Position numbers and translations under genes: made by a program. From Candidatus Arcticimaribacter forsetii (lineage in GTDB: Bacteria > Bacteroidota > Bacteroidia > Flavobacteriales > Flavobacteriaceae): DNA of 64,000 bases. The DNA lies in the NCBI RefSeq assembly GCF_910589745.1, contig NZ_OU342399.1, positions 744,001 through 808,000 on the forward strand, read 5' to 3'. Position 1 is the first letter of the stretch. Every line of letters starts with the position of its first letter. This document shows, one piece after another, positions 1 to 15,000 of this stretch. The notes under the pieces are model-generated. The model did no database searches. It saw only the letters and a list, made by a program, of their open reading frames with translations, and was not told where the DNA came from.

Positions 1-3000
1 ACTTGTAGTATCATTTCGTCTTCTGTTCAACTCACCGTTGTAGGAGGAGTTGTTCCTTCGGCAAGTTTTATAACATCAAATCCAAATGATGTGATCTGTA
101 GTGATGATTCAGTTTTGATCGATGCAAGCACAACTGTAGGTGGGGCTAGTTATTCTTATTTTATTAATGGATTATTGCAATCTGGTCCTACAACCTCAGA
201 TACTTATACTATTCCTGCTGGAACTTTATCTGATAGCGATTCAGTTTCTGTTATTGCATATTCTGGATTAGCGGGTGCAGGCTGTACAGATACAGCAACA
301 AGAACATTAAGGGTTAACAGTATTACTGGAACAACTACATTAAGTGGTGCTCAAACCATTTGTAGTGGAGATACGCCTAGTCAACTGACTGGTTCGTCAG
401 CTTCTTCCCCTATTTCTGGTACTATTTCGTATCAGTGGCAGAGCAGAACCGGTACAAATAGCTTCACAGATATATCTGGAGCTACTTCAACTACTTTTTC
501 TCCTCCAGCATTAAATGTTACAACAGATTTTCAACGAATCTCTACTTCTATATTCAATGGTGTTTCATGCTCTGTTTCAAGTTCAATTGTTCGGGTAACA
601 GTAGAAGCTGCACCTAGTATTTCTTTATCTGGAGGTTCATCAGCTTTTTGTCCAGGCGATACTGTAGTTTTTACAGCTTCTGGAGGAGTTAGTTATGAGT
701 ATTTTGTCGATGGAATTAGCCAAGGAGCAACAACAACCAATGATACTCAATCCATTACTGGCCTTACGAATGGACAGGTGGTTACTGTGGTTGGATCTAA
801 TGCTCAAGGATGTTTTGCTACCTCTACTCCTATTTCAGTAACTGTGACACCAATGCCCTCAGCAGCTATAAACTCAAATGCTACAGCCAACACTATATGC
901 TCCGGAGATAGCGCAATTTTCACAGCATCACCCGCTGGAGCTGGATATACCTACAGATTTTACATAGATGGAATTCTTCAAAATTTAGGAGTTTCTACCA
1001 ATACTTTTGATTCATCTCTTGCCACATACACCTTATTAGACTCCAGTGTAGTTTCAGTTTTTGTTGAAAATGCTGCATCCTGTGTAAGTTCTTCCTCATT
1101 AACCTTAAGGGTACTATCTACAACAGGATCAAATACGATTAGTGGCACAGCTACTATTTGTGTAGGTGGAGACCCAGAAGAATTCGATAGTTTGTCTACT
1201 CCAGTAGCGGTAGCAGCTGGATCTGTTTTAAGTTACCAATGGCAGAGTAGAACGAATACAGGAGTTTTTGCTGATATACCTGGAGCAACTTCAGTTCGAT
1301 ATGATGCCCCACAACTTTCTGCAACCACCGCTTTTAGAAGGATAGTATATACATCTTTGAACTCTGTAAGTTGTCCTGATTCTTCAAATATAATTTCTGG
1401 AGCTTCAAATACAGTAACGATTACAGTAGACTCAACAGCACTTCCTGTAGTAAGTTTTGTTTCTGGTGTTTCAAACGATGTTGCTTGTGCAGGAGATAAT
1501 TTAACATTTGATGCTTCATCAACAACTGGAGCAAATAGTTTTGAATACTTTATAAACAATATAAGCCAAGGGCCATCAAGCACTGCAACTACTTTATTTG
1601 TTCCGGCTGGAACCCTAGCTGATAATTCAACTGTTCGGGTTCAAGCTACTTCGACCACTGCTTCTCCATGTTTTAGTGAGTTTACTATTACAATGAGAGT
1701 TAATTCATTTACTGGTTCCAATACCGTAAGTAATGATCAAATTGTTTGTGAAAACAATATGCCTACTGCATTTACTAGTCTCAGTGTTCCAACACCTGAC
1801 ATCTCGGGAGCAGTTGTAACCTATCAATGGCAAAGTAGAACAGGTTCTAATCCATTTACAAATATTGCGAGTACTAATTCATCTACTTATTCACCTCCAT
1901 TATTATCTACTTCAACAGATTTTAGAAGAATTGTAAATTCTACTTTTAACGGAGTTACATGTACTGATATTAGTAATTCTTTATCGATAACTGTAAATCC
2001 AGCACCAGCTGCTTCTTTAGTAGGAACCAATACTGCATGTATTGGAGATTCAGTTTTATTTACAGCATCAGGAGGAGTGAGCTACGAGTTTTTTAATAAC
2101 GGACTTAGTTTAGGAGCAACTTCTACAACGAATACAATAAGTAGATCGGATCTTACTAATTTAGATCAAATAACGGTTCAGGTAATCGATTTAAATGGAT
2201 GTAGTTCAATTTCATCACCGATAACGATGAGTATAACTCCAAAGCCATCTGCATCGATTTCATCAGGATTAACCGTAGACACGATGTGCTCAGAGGATTT
2301 CCCGATATTTACAGCAGGACCATTAGTAGCGGGTTATACGTATAATTTTTATGTAAACGGAAATCAACAGTTTACTGGAGTTTCTGGGAATGTATTTGAT
2401 TCTGAATTGGTTTCTACCACGCTAACTCTGACAGATAATTCTTTAGTTGCGGTTGAAGTAATTAATACCAACGGTTGTAGTGATACTGCAACTTTAACAT
2501 TACGAGTAAACGGATTAACAGGAGTTAATAGTATTTCTGGAGTCCAAACTATTTGTTCTGGGGGCGATCCCGCTTTAATAACCAGTGCTGGAGTACCATC
2601 AGCTGATATAGCAGGAGCCGTAGTGTCTTATCAATGGCAAAGTAAAGTTGGCGCCAATCCGTTTAGCGATATTCCAGGAGCGACCTCTTTAAACTACGAT
2701 CCAAGTACTTTGACTACAACGACTTTGTATAGAAGAGTAGCTTATGCAACATTTAATGGGGTTCAATGTCCAGGTACAGCAGATTTAGGAGCATCCAACA
2801 CCGTAACTGTAACGGTTGATTCAGCGGCAGTACCTGTAATTAACTTTACATCTGGTCTTTCGAACGATACCTTATGTGCAGCAGATAGCGTTACCTTTGA
2901 TTCTACTGGAACAACAGGAGCTGATAGTTTTGAGTATTTTATAAATGGAACAAGTGTAGGTGCAGCACAAGCATCACCAACAGGATTAACTTACACACCA

Positions 3001-6000
3001 GTTGCAGGTAGTTTAAATAACAGTGATCAAATTACAGTAAGAGCCTATTCCTCTTCAGTAACAAGTTGTGTTGCGGAGCAAACAATAACAGTAACTGTTT
3101 TAGATTTTGTAGGGACCAATACCGTTTCAAATACACAATCTATTTGTTCCGGAGAAACACCAGCTCAGTTAACAGGTACATCATTAACAGCATCTCCATC
3201 AGGAACAATAACTTATCAATGGCAGAGTAGAGTAGGGACAAATACATTTGTAGATATTAGCGGAGCTAATACTCAGAATTATGCTCCGTCAGCATTATCA
3301 ACATCAACAGATTTTAGAAGAATTGTTCAAAATTCATTCAACAGTGTAGTTTGTGAAGATGTTAGTAATTTTGTTTCAATTACAATAACTCCAGCGCCAG
3401 CTGCTTCTTTAGTAGGAACCAATACTGCATGTGTTGGAGATTCAGTTTTATTTACAGCATCAGGAGGAGTTAGCTACGAGTTCTTTAAGAATGGAACTAG
3501 TTTGGGAGCAACTTCTACAACGAATACAATAAGCAGGTCTGACCTATTAAATGGCGACCAAATAACAGTTCAGGTAATCGATTTAAATGGATGTAGTTCA
3601 ATTTCATCACCGATAACGATGAGTATAACTCCAAAGCCATCTGCATCGATTTCATCAGGATTAACCGCAGACACGATGTGCTCAGAGGATTTCCCGATAT
3701 TTACAGCAGGACCATTAGTAGCGGGTTATACGTATAATTTTTATGTAAACGGAAATCAACAGTTTACTGGAGTTTCTGGGAATGTATTTGATTCTGAATT
3801 GGTTTCTACCACGCTAACTCTGACAGATAATTCTTTAGTTGCGGTTGAAGTAATTAATACCAACGGTTGTAGTGATACTGCAACTTTAACATTACGAGTA
3901 AACGGATTAACAGGAGCGAATACAATTACAGGTTCTCAAACCATTTGTTCCGGAGGAGATCCGACAATATTAAATAGTTTATCAGATCCAGTTGCCGATA
4001 TATCAGGTGCTGTAATATCTTATCAGTGGCAAAGTAGAAATGGATCTAATCCTTTCAGTGATATTGTAGGAGCGACCTCAAATGAATATGATCCAAGTCC
4101 GTTAACGTCTACTACTGCATTTAGACGTTTAGTTTATTCAACTTTTAATGGAGTTCAATGTCCTGGATCAGCTGATTTAGCCGCCTCAAATACAATTACT
4201 GTAACTGTTGACTCCTCAGCTGTTCCTGTAATTAGTTTTACTTCGGGACTTCCTTCTAATGTTTTATGCCAAGGAGAGTCCGTAACTTTTGATGCCGCTG
4301 GTACAACAGGATCTGCTACTTATGAATTCTTTGTTAATGGGGTTCGAGTTCGTTCAGCTTCAGCATCAACTTCTTATACACCTGTTACAGGAAGCTTAAA
4401 TGATTTTGATGAGATTAAAGTTCGTGCAAACTCTTCTGTTGGTACTAGTTGTTTTGCAGAACAAAGTATAATTATCAGAATAAATGAGCCTTTAAACGCA
4501 AATAATATAACAGGATCACAAACTGTTTGTGCTGGAGATATTCCTGCTTTGTTGACAGGTACAACAGTTACAGGCACCCCAACGATCAGCTACCAATGGC
4601 AAAGTAGAGTTGGGACAGATACTTTTAGTGACATAGCTGGAGCAACTAATATTACTTACCAGCCTTCTTCATTATTACAAACTACAGAATTTAGACGTAA
4701 TGTTATATCAACACTTAATTCTGTAGACTGCGTAGTAGAAAGCACAAATACAATATCTGTTACTGTTACGCCAGGACCAGCTCCATCAGCAGTTCTCGTA
4801 TCTGATCAACCTTCTGATACCGCTTGTGCAGGCGAAGATTTTGTTTTTGATGCTAGCGGTAGTACTGGTGCTTTAAGTTATGAGTTCTTTGTTGATGGTG
4901 TATCCGCAGGTGCACCTTCTACAACACCAACTATAACATTATCCTTAACAGATAGTCAAACTGTTCGAGTGGATGCTTTTCCAACTGCAATCGGTACTGG
5001 ATGTGCAAGTTCTCAATCAATTTCTGTTCGTTTAAATACAATCGCTGGTACAAATTCTATTGGAGCTGTTCAAACAATTTGTGTGGGTGAAGATCCTTTA
5101 CCTTTCAGTTCAATTAGTGTTCCAAGTTCGTCTACTGGATCTTTAACTTACCAATGGCAATCAAGAACAGGAACAAGTACTTTTAGTGATATAACTGGAG
5201 CGACAAGTTTAGTTTATGATCCGACATCTCTTTCAGCAACTACTGAATTCAGAAGGCTTGCTGTTAGTACTTTAAATGGAATAAGTTGTTCAGAACCTAG
5301 TAACGTAGTTACTGTGACTGTAGATTCATCACCAACTATTTCAGGCACACTAACTTCGGATCAACCTTCAAATACAGTTTGTTCTGGAGACCCGGGGATG
5401 ATTGTATTTACAGTTAATTCTGCTGCTGCATCTAGCACTGTATTTTTTATTAATAATAGTCAAGTACAGAGTGGAACTACTCAAACATATACCGCTTCCC
5501 AATCAATTTTTTCTAATGGTGATGTTGTTAAAACAAGATTATTTAACGCTTCAGGATGCTACACTGAGCAAACGTTAATTGTAAGTGTAAATGAGGTTCT
5601 TCCGGGAAGTATTTCCGGAGCACAGTCCGTTTGTTCTGGAACAGTGCCTTTAATGTTAAGTTCGGTTGCATCAGGAACAATAAATGGAACTCCAATTACC
5701 GCTCCTGGAACTGGAAATTATCAATGGCAAGATTCTTCAGATGGGATTGTTTGGAATGATATATTAACAGCCACGTCAGATAGTTACACCCCTACTGCTG
5801 CTTCAGCGGATACATATTATAGAAGATTAACTGTCGGAGTACTTAATGGCCTTAGTTGTTCTGTTCCTTCAAATAGCTTCTTAGTAAGTGTTAATTTACT
5901 TCCAGTATCTGGTTTAACTGCCGATGCAGGAGCAATAACTGCTCCGGCTACAATGACTTCTTGTATTAATGAACAAATTGATTTTATCGCAACCGGTGGT

Positions 6001-9000
6001 GTTGAATATGAATTTTTTGTAAATGGAGTTTCGGTTCAATCAAGGAGTTCTTCAGCAACTTTTTCATCTTCATCTCTTGTTGATAGTGATGAAGTAGTTG
6101 TTCGTGCATACGACAGTACTTCAGTTTCTGCTTGTTTTGAAGATTCTGGAATTATTGACTTAACGATTGAAGCATTGCCAATGGCTTCTATTTCATCTTC
6201 TGCTTCTAACGATACATTCTGTACAGGAGATAGTCTTATTTTTACTGCAGGTTCTGGAGGTGTTGTAGCTTCCTATCAATTCCTTGTAAACGGTACTTCT
6301 TTCCAAAATAGTTCAACTAACATATTTGATGTTTCAGATTATAGTTTATCAATAACTGATAGAAGCGAAGTTGAAGTAATTGTAACGACTCCCTCTGGTT
6401 GTTCAAGTAATGTAAGTGTTATATTATTTGAAAACGGTATATCAGATTTTGGAACAATTAGTTCAACAACAGCAACTGTATGTATCAATGAGATTCCAGA
6501 TCCCATCATAGGAACTACTTCTACAGCATCCGGTTCAATTTCATATCAATGGCAGTCTTCTACAGATAATATTACTTTTAATAATATTAGTGGTGCTATT
6601 TCTTCTACTTACACTCCAACCAGTCCATTGTTAGTTACAACGTTTTATAGAAGAGCTACAGAAAGTTTGTTAAATAGTGTTCTTTGTGAAGAAACAACTT
6701 CATCATTTAGAATAGCAGTTTCTCCATTACCTATTCCAGACTTACAAGTAACTCCTGGATCATTAACAGCACCTGCTACTTTAACTTTATGTGATGTAAC
6801 TGATTCTGCCATATTTGAAGCAAATGGAGGAGCATCTTATGAATTTTATGTCGATGGAACTGTATTACAAGCTAGATCTACAATAAATACATTTACTGCT
6901 ACAACTTCAAGTACGTTGCTCGACAACAGTACAGTTTTTGTTCGTGTATTCGAAGATATTACTGGAGGATGTTTTGCTGATTCTAGTATAATTACAATTG
7001 ATGTTACACCACAACCTACTGCAAGTTTAACAAGTGATAAATTTGCAGAGACCTTCTGTACTGGAGAGGATATTATATTGAGTTCTACATCAAGTGTAGC
7101 CGGTTCTACTTATGAGTTTAGAGTTGATGGTGTTAATGTTTCAGGCGCAGCATCCACGACTCCATCGTTTACTCTTTTAGCAGGAACGATTGCAAATTTA
7201 CAAGAGGCATCAGTTATAGTAACTACCCCTGGAGGATGTAGCACAACAGCAACTTTAACCTTCTTTGAGAATATAATAGTAGCACCTGCTCGCCCAACAA
7301 CAGCAAGTACAACGATTTGTTCAGGTGACATTCCACAAGCATTAGTAGGAGTTACTGGCAGTGCATCAGGAACGATTACCTATCAGTGGTTGAATTCATT
7401 TGATAATGCAAACTTTAATATAATTGGAGGAGCAACATCAGCTACTTATACACCAACCTCTGGTATAACATCTACGACTTATTACTTACGACGAACGATT
7501 AGTACTTTGAACGGAGTAGTTTGTTTTGAGGATAGTCCATCGGTAACAGTAGCAGTAACAGTAGCTCCCGTAGCTGGTATTAGTGGTACTGCCACTTCAG
7601 GAACCTTAACCGGATCAGGAACTCTAGTGATCTGTCCAGGCGAGCTGGTAAACTTTTCAGCAACAGGGGGAGCGAGTTATGAGTTTACCACCGGATCAGG
7701 AACAGTTTTACGAGCACGTTCAACGAGTAATACATATAGCTCTACAACTTTAGTAAACAACGATACGGTTCGAGTAACCGTATTTGATCAAGTAACAGGA
7801 GGATGTTCAAGCTTCTCGGAAGTGATTACAATCCAAGATGGTGCAGCACCAACGATTACTTTAACAAGTGATAAACCAGCAGAGACCTTCTGTACTGGAG
7901 AGGATATTATATTGAGTTCTACATCAAGTGTAGCCGGTTCTACTTATGAGTTTAGAGTTGAAGGTGTTAATGTTTCAGGCGCAGCATCCACAACTCCATC
8001 GTTTACTCTTTTAGCAGGAACGATTGCAAATTTACAAGAGGCATCAGTTATAGTAACTACTCCTGGAGGATGTAGCACAACAGCAACTTTAACCTTCTTT
8101 GAGAATATAATAGTAGCACCTGCTCGCCCAACAACAGCAAGTACAACGATTTGTTCAGGTGACATTCCACAAGCATTAGTAGGAGTTACTGGCAGTGCAT
8201 CAGGAACGATTACCTATCAGTGGTTGAATTCATTTGACAATGCAAACTTTAATATAATTGGAGGAGCAACATCAGCTACTTATACACCAACCTCTGGTAT
8301 AACATCTACGACTTATTACTTACGACGAACGATTAGTACTTTGAACGGAGTAGTTTGTTTTGAGGATAGTCCATCGGTAACAGTAGCAGTAACAGTAGCT
8401 CCCGTAGCTGGTATTAGTGGTACTGCCACTTCAGGAACCTTAACCGGATCAGGAACTCTAGTGATCTGTCCAGGCGAGCTGGTAAACTTTTCAGCAACAG
8501 GGGGAGCGAGTTATGAGTTTACCACCGGATCAGGAACAGTTTTACGAGCACGTTCAACGAGTAATACATATAGCTCTACAACTTTAGTAAACAACGATAC
8601 GGTTCGAGTAACCGTATTTGATCAAGTAACAGGAGGATGTTCAAGCTTCTCGGAAGTGATTACAATCCAAGATGGTGCAGCACCAACGATTACTTTAACA
8701 AGTGATAAACCAGCAGAGACCTTCTGTACTGGAGAGGATATTATATTGAGTTCTACATCAAGTGTAGCCGGTTCTACTTATGAGTTTAGAGTTGAAGGTG
8801 TTAATGTTTCAGGCGCAGCATCCACAACTCCATCGTTTACTCTTTTAGCAGGAACGATTGCAAATTTACAAGAGGCATCAGTTATAGTAACTACTCCTGG
8901 AGGATGTAGCACAACAGCAACTTTAACCTTCTTTGAGAATATAATAGTAGCACCTGCTCGCCCAACAACAGCAAGTACAACGATTTGTTCAGGTGACATT

Positions 9001-12000
9001 CCACAAGCATTAGTAGGAGTTACTGGCAGTGCATCAGGAACGATTACCTATCAGTGGTTGAATTCATTTGACAATGCAAACTTTAATATAATTGGAGGAG
9101 CAACATCAGCTACTTATACACCAACCTCTGGTATAACATCTACGACTTATTACTTACGACGAACGATTAGTACTTTGAACGGAGTAGTTTGTTTTGAGGA
9201 TAGTCCATCGGTAACAGTAGCAGTAACAGTAGCTCCCGTAGCTGGTATTAGTGGTACTGCCACTTCAGGAACCTTAACCGGATCAGGAACTCTAGTGATC
9301 TGTCCAGGCGAGCTGGTAAACTTTTCAGCAACAGGGGGAGCGAGTTATGAGTTTACCACCGGATCAGGAACAGTTTTACGAGCACGTTCAACGAGTAATA
9401 CATATAGCTCTACAACTTTAGTAAACAACGATACGGTTCGAGTAACCGTATTTGATCAAGTAACAGGAGGATGTTCAAGCTTCTCGGAAGTGATTACAAT
9501 CCAAGATGGTGCAGCACCAACGATTACTTTAACAAGTGATAAATTTGCAGAGACCTTCTGTACTGGAGAGGATATTATATTGAGTTCTACATCAAATATT
9601 CCAGGCTCTACTTTTACATTCTATATAGAAGGTATATTACAGTCAGGTCCATCTACCACTTCAACTTATACAGTACCTTATGGTTCGATTGAAGATTTAG
9701 ATGTAGTTTCTGTTCAAGTTACTACACCTGGAGGATGTAGTACAACATCCTCAGTAACATTCTTCGAAAATGCTATTTCATCAATAGGTACTATTACCAC
9801 GGCAACACCAACAATATGTTCTGGCGATGTTTCTTCAAGAATAATTGGTTCTGCATCGGTTGCATCAGGGACAATAACATATGAATGGTTAAGTTCATTA
9901 GATAATGTAACTTATACTGCTATAACAGGAACTAACTCTACTTCTTTTAACCCAGGAACTTTAACAACAACAACTTTCTTTAAAAGAAAAACAATAAGCA
10001 CCCTAAATGGAGTTCAATGTGAAGCGTTATCAATAGCGCAAAGAATAGAAATTGTTTCGGTTCCAACGGGTGGAATATTAGCAAACCCTGGAGGAATAGT
10101 TGGAGGTTCTACCCTTACAATTTGTGATGGAACAGAAGTTGAATTTACTGGATCAGGAGGAGCGAGTTATGAGTTTACTGTAGATGGTATAACACAGCAA
10201 GTACGATCTAACCAAAGTACATTTACTACATCCTCATTACTTAATAATGAGCGAGTAGCGGTTATAGTTTATAATCAACCTACAGGAGTTGCATCATGTT
10301 TTAGTGTCTCTTCAGATATAACTATTGAAGTTAATCCAGTACCGGTTGTAACATTATCTTCAGACGTTACTGGTAATACATTCTGTACAGGGGATTCTGT
10401 AACTTTTACTGCAACTACAAATATTACAACAGCAACTTATAATTTCTTTGTCGGAGCAAATTCATATCAAAACGGTACTTCTAATACATTCACACCAGTA
10501 CCTACATTGATTACATCATTGAATAATAATGATATAATTCGAGTTGAAGTTAGTACAGTCGGTGGAACAGTATGTTCGTCTATAGCTTCATTAACATTAA
10601 TTGAAAATATAATTACTACTCCGGGTACTATTGGAACAACCACAACAACAATTTGCTCAGGAGAAACTCCAGGTGCCTTGAACAATACAACGGTTGCCAG
10701 TGGTTCAGGTGTAATAACATACCAATGGGAAAGTGGTCTTTCTACAAACACTTTTAATGTAATACCTGGAGCGATTTCAGCAAATTACACACCAACGGCA
10801 TTAACGCAAACTACTTACTTTAGAAGACAAGCCATTAGTACTCTAAATGCTGCAGCTTGTCAAGAAGAATCAAATATTATAGAGATTGTAGTTACTCCAC
10901 CATTAGTTGGAGGAACAATTAATCCATCATCAGAGTCTATATGCTCAGGAGACACACCATCGATTTTAACAGTTGCAGGTGGTTCTACAGGATTTGCAAT
11001 TACTTACCAATGGCAGAACTCTACAGATGGAATTTTTTATTCAGATATTACAGGAGCAACGGCTCAAACATTCGCACCGCCGGTATTAAACCAAACAACG
11101 TACTACAAGCGATTAGTTTATGCAGCTGGAGGTTCACCACCAGCTAGCTGTATTGAAGAAAGTTCCGTTGCCGTGATTAATATTATTGATTTAGATCCGG
11201 GAGTAATTGATCCATCGGTTGAATTAGACTATTGTTATGGTGCAACACCACCAACTTTAACAAGTTCATTAACTTCTGGAGTTCCTGAGGATGCTTCAAG
11301 TAGTGTTGGGGTAATTACCTATCAATGGCAAATGTCTACAAATAATACAATGTGGACAGACATTGCATCGGCAACGCAAAATTACTATAACCCATCTTCA
11401 TTGATAGAAACTACATGGTATCGTCGTGTGGCTATTAGCACAGATGGTGCAAATTCATGTGATTCACCAACAGCTTCGGTTAGAATTGGAATTTTACCTG
11501 AACTAAATACTGGCGCAGTTTTATCTGATCAGGATATATGTACAATTATAACTCCAGCAGATTTACCGAATCCGATTGTATTAGACTCAGCAGAATCACT
11601 TTCTGCATCTGTTTCTTACCAATGGCAAATATCCTCTGATCGAGCAAATTGGACTGATATTTTAAATCAACAAGCTGCGACCCTTAATTTTACGGTAGGT
11701 GGAGACGGCATAGTTGGAACTGCAGATGATGATTCATGGTTACCAACTGCTCCAGTTTCATATTATCGAGCTATAATTACGTATGTTGGCGATCCACAAC
11801 CTGTTGATCAAGAACAAACAACTATTTTACTCAGTAACAGTTTGGTAGCAATGACTGCTGATGATTATTCTATTGCAATAAATGGTAATGAATATACAGT
11901 AACAACAACTGCTGCAAGTACAATAGATTCTGTAGGTACTAGTTTGGCTAATACGATATCAAACAATGATAGTTTAGTAAATGCTACCTACAACGAAGAC

Positions 12001-15000
12001 ACTAATGTCATAACAATTACACCAATCACTGCAGGAAATTACAATGTAGCTTCTACATCAGCAGGAACAGGACCATCAATTGCAGTTCTAGAACCTTTAT
12101 CTGGTTCAGCTATTAATATGAAAATATTAGTTTCAGGGAACAATGGAACTAGAGCTCCAAACCCAAATGTTGCATCTTGTCAAGCTTATTCTGATGTGGT
12201 TGAAATTAATGTTAGTGAACAACCTATTTTAACTCAAACAGCGGGACCTGCATCACGTCAAGACCTATGTGAAAATGATCCGATTACACCGATAACTTAC
12301 ATGTTTGGTGGTAGTACCGATTCAATAGAAATAAGAAATTTAGATAACGGATTAACTCCAGTTATAAATGGACCAGGAACTGTAACAGCAATTACTGGAC
12401 CTCCAAATGGATGGTGGAGTATCACGGGAGCAGCCTCTTCAACTTTTACAATTTCAGGTAATATTGAAGATACATCCGTATTTACAATAGTTACACTTTT
12501 AGATCCTGCAAGTAATTGTTCTGAAGTTCAAGAAACCTATTCAATTATAGTAACACCAAACGCAGAACAGCCAAACTTTATAAGAATGGATGTTAATGAA
12601 CCTGGATATGAAGTTCTATCATCATTAATGAGTAGCGATCCTGCAATAACTGCATTAACACCCACAAGATGGTATAATAATACAGTCTGTCAGGACCGAT
12701 TACCTGCACCAACGACTCCTTCTACAGATTTCTTTACTTGTTATGTTGATGATGCTTTTAATCAACAAACAAATGTTTATGAATGGGAAGTTTCTCCTTC
12801 TGGAGCAGGAAATATGGTAGATAATAACTTCCAGGAAACCACTATTAGTATTAATGAAATTGCTGCTTTAGTAAATGGTGAAAATTATACAGTTACTATT
12901 ACAACTGCTTCTGGAACAATAACTGCTTATCAAACTACCTCAAGTGCTGCTACTCAGACAGGTGATTTAATTGGGTTAGATTTAGCAAATAAGATAAATG
13001 CAAATCCTGAGGTTTCTGCGATATATAATAATGTTACTGATCAAATTATTATTGAGGCTTCGGCAGCTAATACCTCATTTACAGCTGACGCCGCTCCTCT
13101 AGTAACTGGTCAATCAGTTCAATTAGGGGTACCGTTTAATGGCCAAATTACAAGAAGTGGAACCATGAATTGGGATCCTGCATTCTCAGGTAGAGCTACA
13201 ATTAGCGTTCGAGCACTTGGATGTGGAAATAATTATTCGCCATGGACTTCAGTAGAAGTTGATGTGATTCCGCAAACTGTCCCAGCAGGATCAGCAACTC
13301 TACTTACTACACCAGTTGTTTTAGATGCTGATATTTGTAGTGGTGGAACTACAGGTCCAATTCCTGATTGTCAAATTGATGCATTAACACTTCCAACGCA
13401 GTTCTTTACAGGTAGCGATAATGCTCTTGCTGTAAATGATTATGCGTCTTTAGAGTGGAGAATAATTAATGAATCACCTGGAGTAGGTGCAACAGTTGCT
13501 TCCCCAGGTACAATTGCTCAAGAAACAGGAATAGTAACTTGGAACATAGGATGGTTTGGTTCGTTTGATTTACAAGTTCGACCAACAAGTTGTGATGGTG
13601 CAATAGGAAGTTGGGTTTCAACAACAGTAAATATAGGACCTACAAATGAAGTTCCTTCAATCATTCTTGAAAGTGCTTTACCAGAGTGTCCTATTCCAGC
13701 TGTAGGTTTCCAAACAACATTATCATCTGATCAGGTTGTAAATTGGTTTGTAAATAGTACTGTAGGATTAACAAACACTACATCTTATTTAAATACAAAT
13801 ACACTTCAGTTAACACCAGAAGCTAACAATAATCTGATATTAGATTTCGAACCAGGATATTCCGGGAATGTAATTATTACTGCTGAACCAGCTTCTTGTC
13901 CAGGAGATTCTGCTACCTACATTATTCAAGTACCAGAACCGCCAGCACTAACTTTAACATCAGCTGTTAATTCGAATTTCCAAGTTGGAGCTACCTCAGT
14001 ATGTGCTGGTTCGGCTATAACAACAATCACTTATGATATAACAGGAGCTGCAGATGCCGTTAGTGTAACGGGACTTCCAGTTGGAGTTATTGGTTCCTTA
14101 GAAATTATCCCTCAGTCAACGGTATTAAACATATCAAATACGGGAACCGCTTTTAGTGCAAACCAATTATATTCAATTAGTATTAATAACAATAGCTATA
14201 GTTATACTACAACTGCCGCTACAAATACTTTTGATACAGTAGGACTCGGACTTGCTAATGCAATTAATACAGGATCAACTGATTTTGTTGCTTCTTATGT
14301 TTCACCAAATTTATCTATAGATGTTAGTAGCACTGGAAGAAGAGGGGATTCTTATATTATAGCACCATCAACTCCGGTTGGTAATTCAGTAGCTATATCA
14401 GCACCAATAGTTTCAGTACTACAAAAAATATTAACTATTTCAGGGACACCAATTACATCAGAAATACCGGGTGTATATGATTACGTGATTACAACACAGG
14501 CACCCGCTGCAAATTGTGCTGTGGCTTCAACAACTGGAAGTATTGAAATTGAAGAGCAAGCTTCTATTTCAATTACAAATGGATTAGCTGATAATACTGG
14601 ATCTCCAATTTGTAATGGTTCTTCATTTGGTTTTGGTAGTCAACCGTTAATTACGTTCCAACTTGAAAATGCAAGTTCGTTGCGTGTGGACCCTCTAACT
14701 CCATTACCAAATGGATTAGCGTTAGCTTTATCCGCTAGCGGTACATTTAATGCTTATGAAATAGTAGGTACTGTTAATGAAAGTGTTGTAATTCCAACAA
14801 TATTTACTGTAAATATTATTAGTTCAGGGGCAATTTGTACTGATGATTCTCTCCAGGTTATCATTCAAGTAAATCCATCTCCTGATATCATTCCAAGAGA
14901 TGCAACTTTAGTTAATCAAACCGAATGTTCCGGGTCTGCTATGGAGCCAATAATTTTTGAAGTATTCAATACACAAGGATTCACAACATCATTAAGTACA

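Noticed and set aside
91..93. GTG at 91 as the start of the giant adhesin gene.
   Set aside because: The same frame is open back to base 1 and encodes more of an Ig-like module there (ending LTVVGG), so the true start is outside the window.
7110..8999. Three identical 73-residue antisense frames (7110-7331, 7944-8165, 8778-8999) that could look like a repeated small gene.
   Set aside because: They are the reverse frame of the 834-bp repeat. They are identical only because the sense strand is, and they have no promoter or ribosome site.
7027..9595. CRISPR-like or VNTR array.
   Set aside because: The unit is 834 bp, contiguous and coding, with no spacers; it is an in-frame protein repeat.
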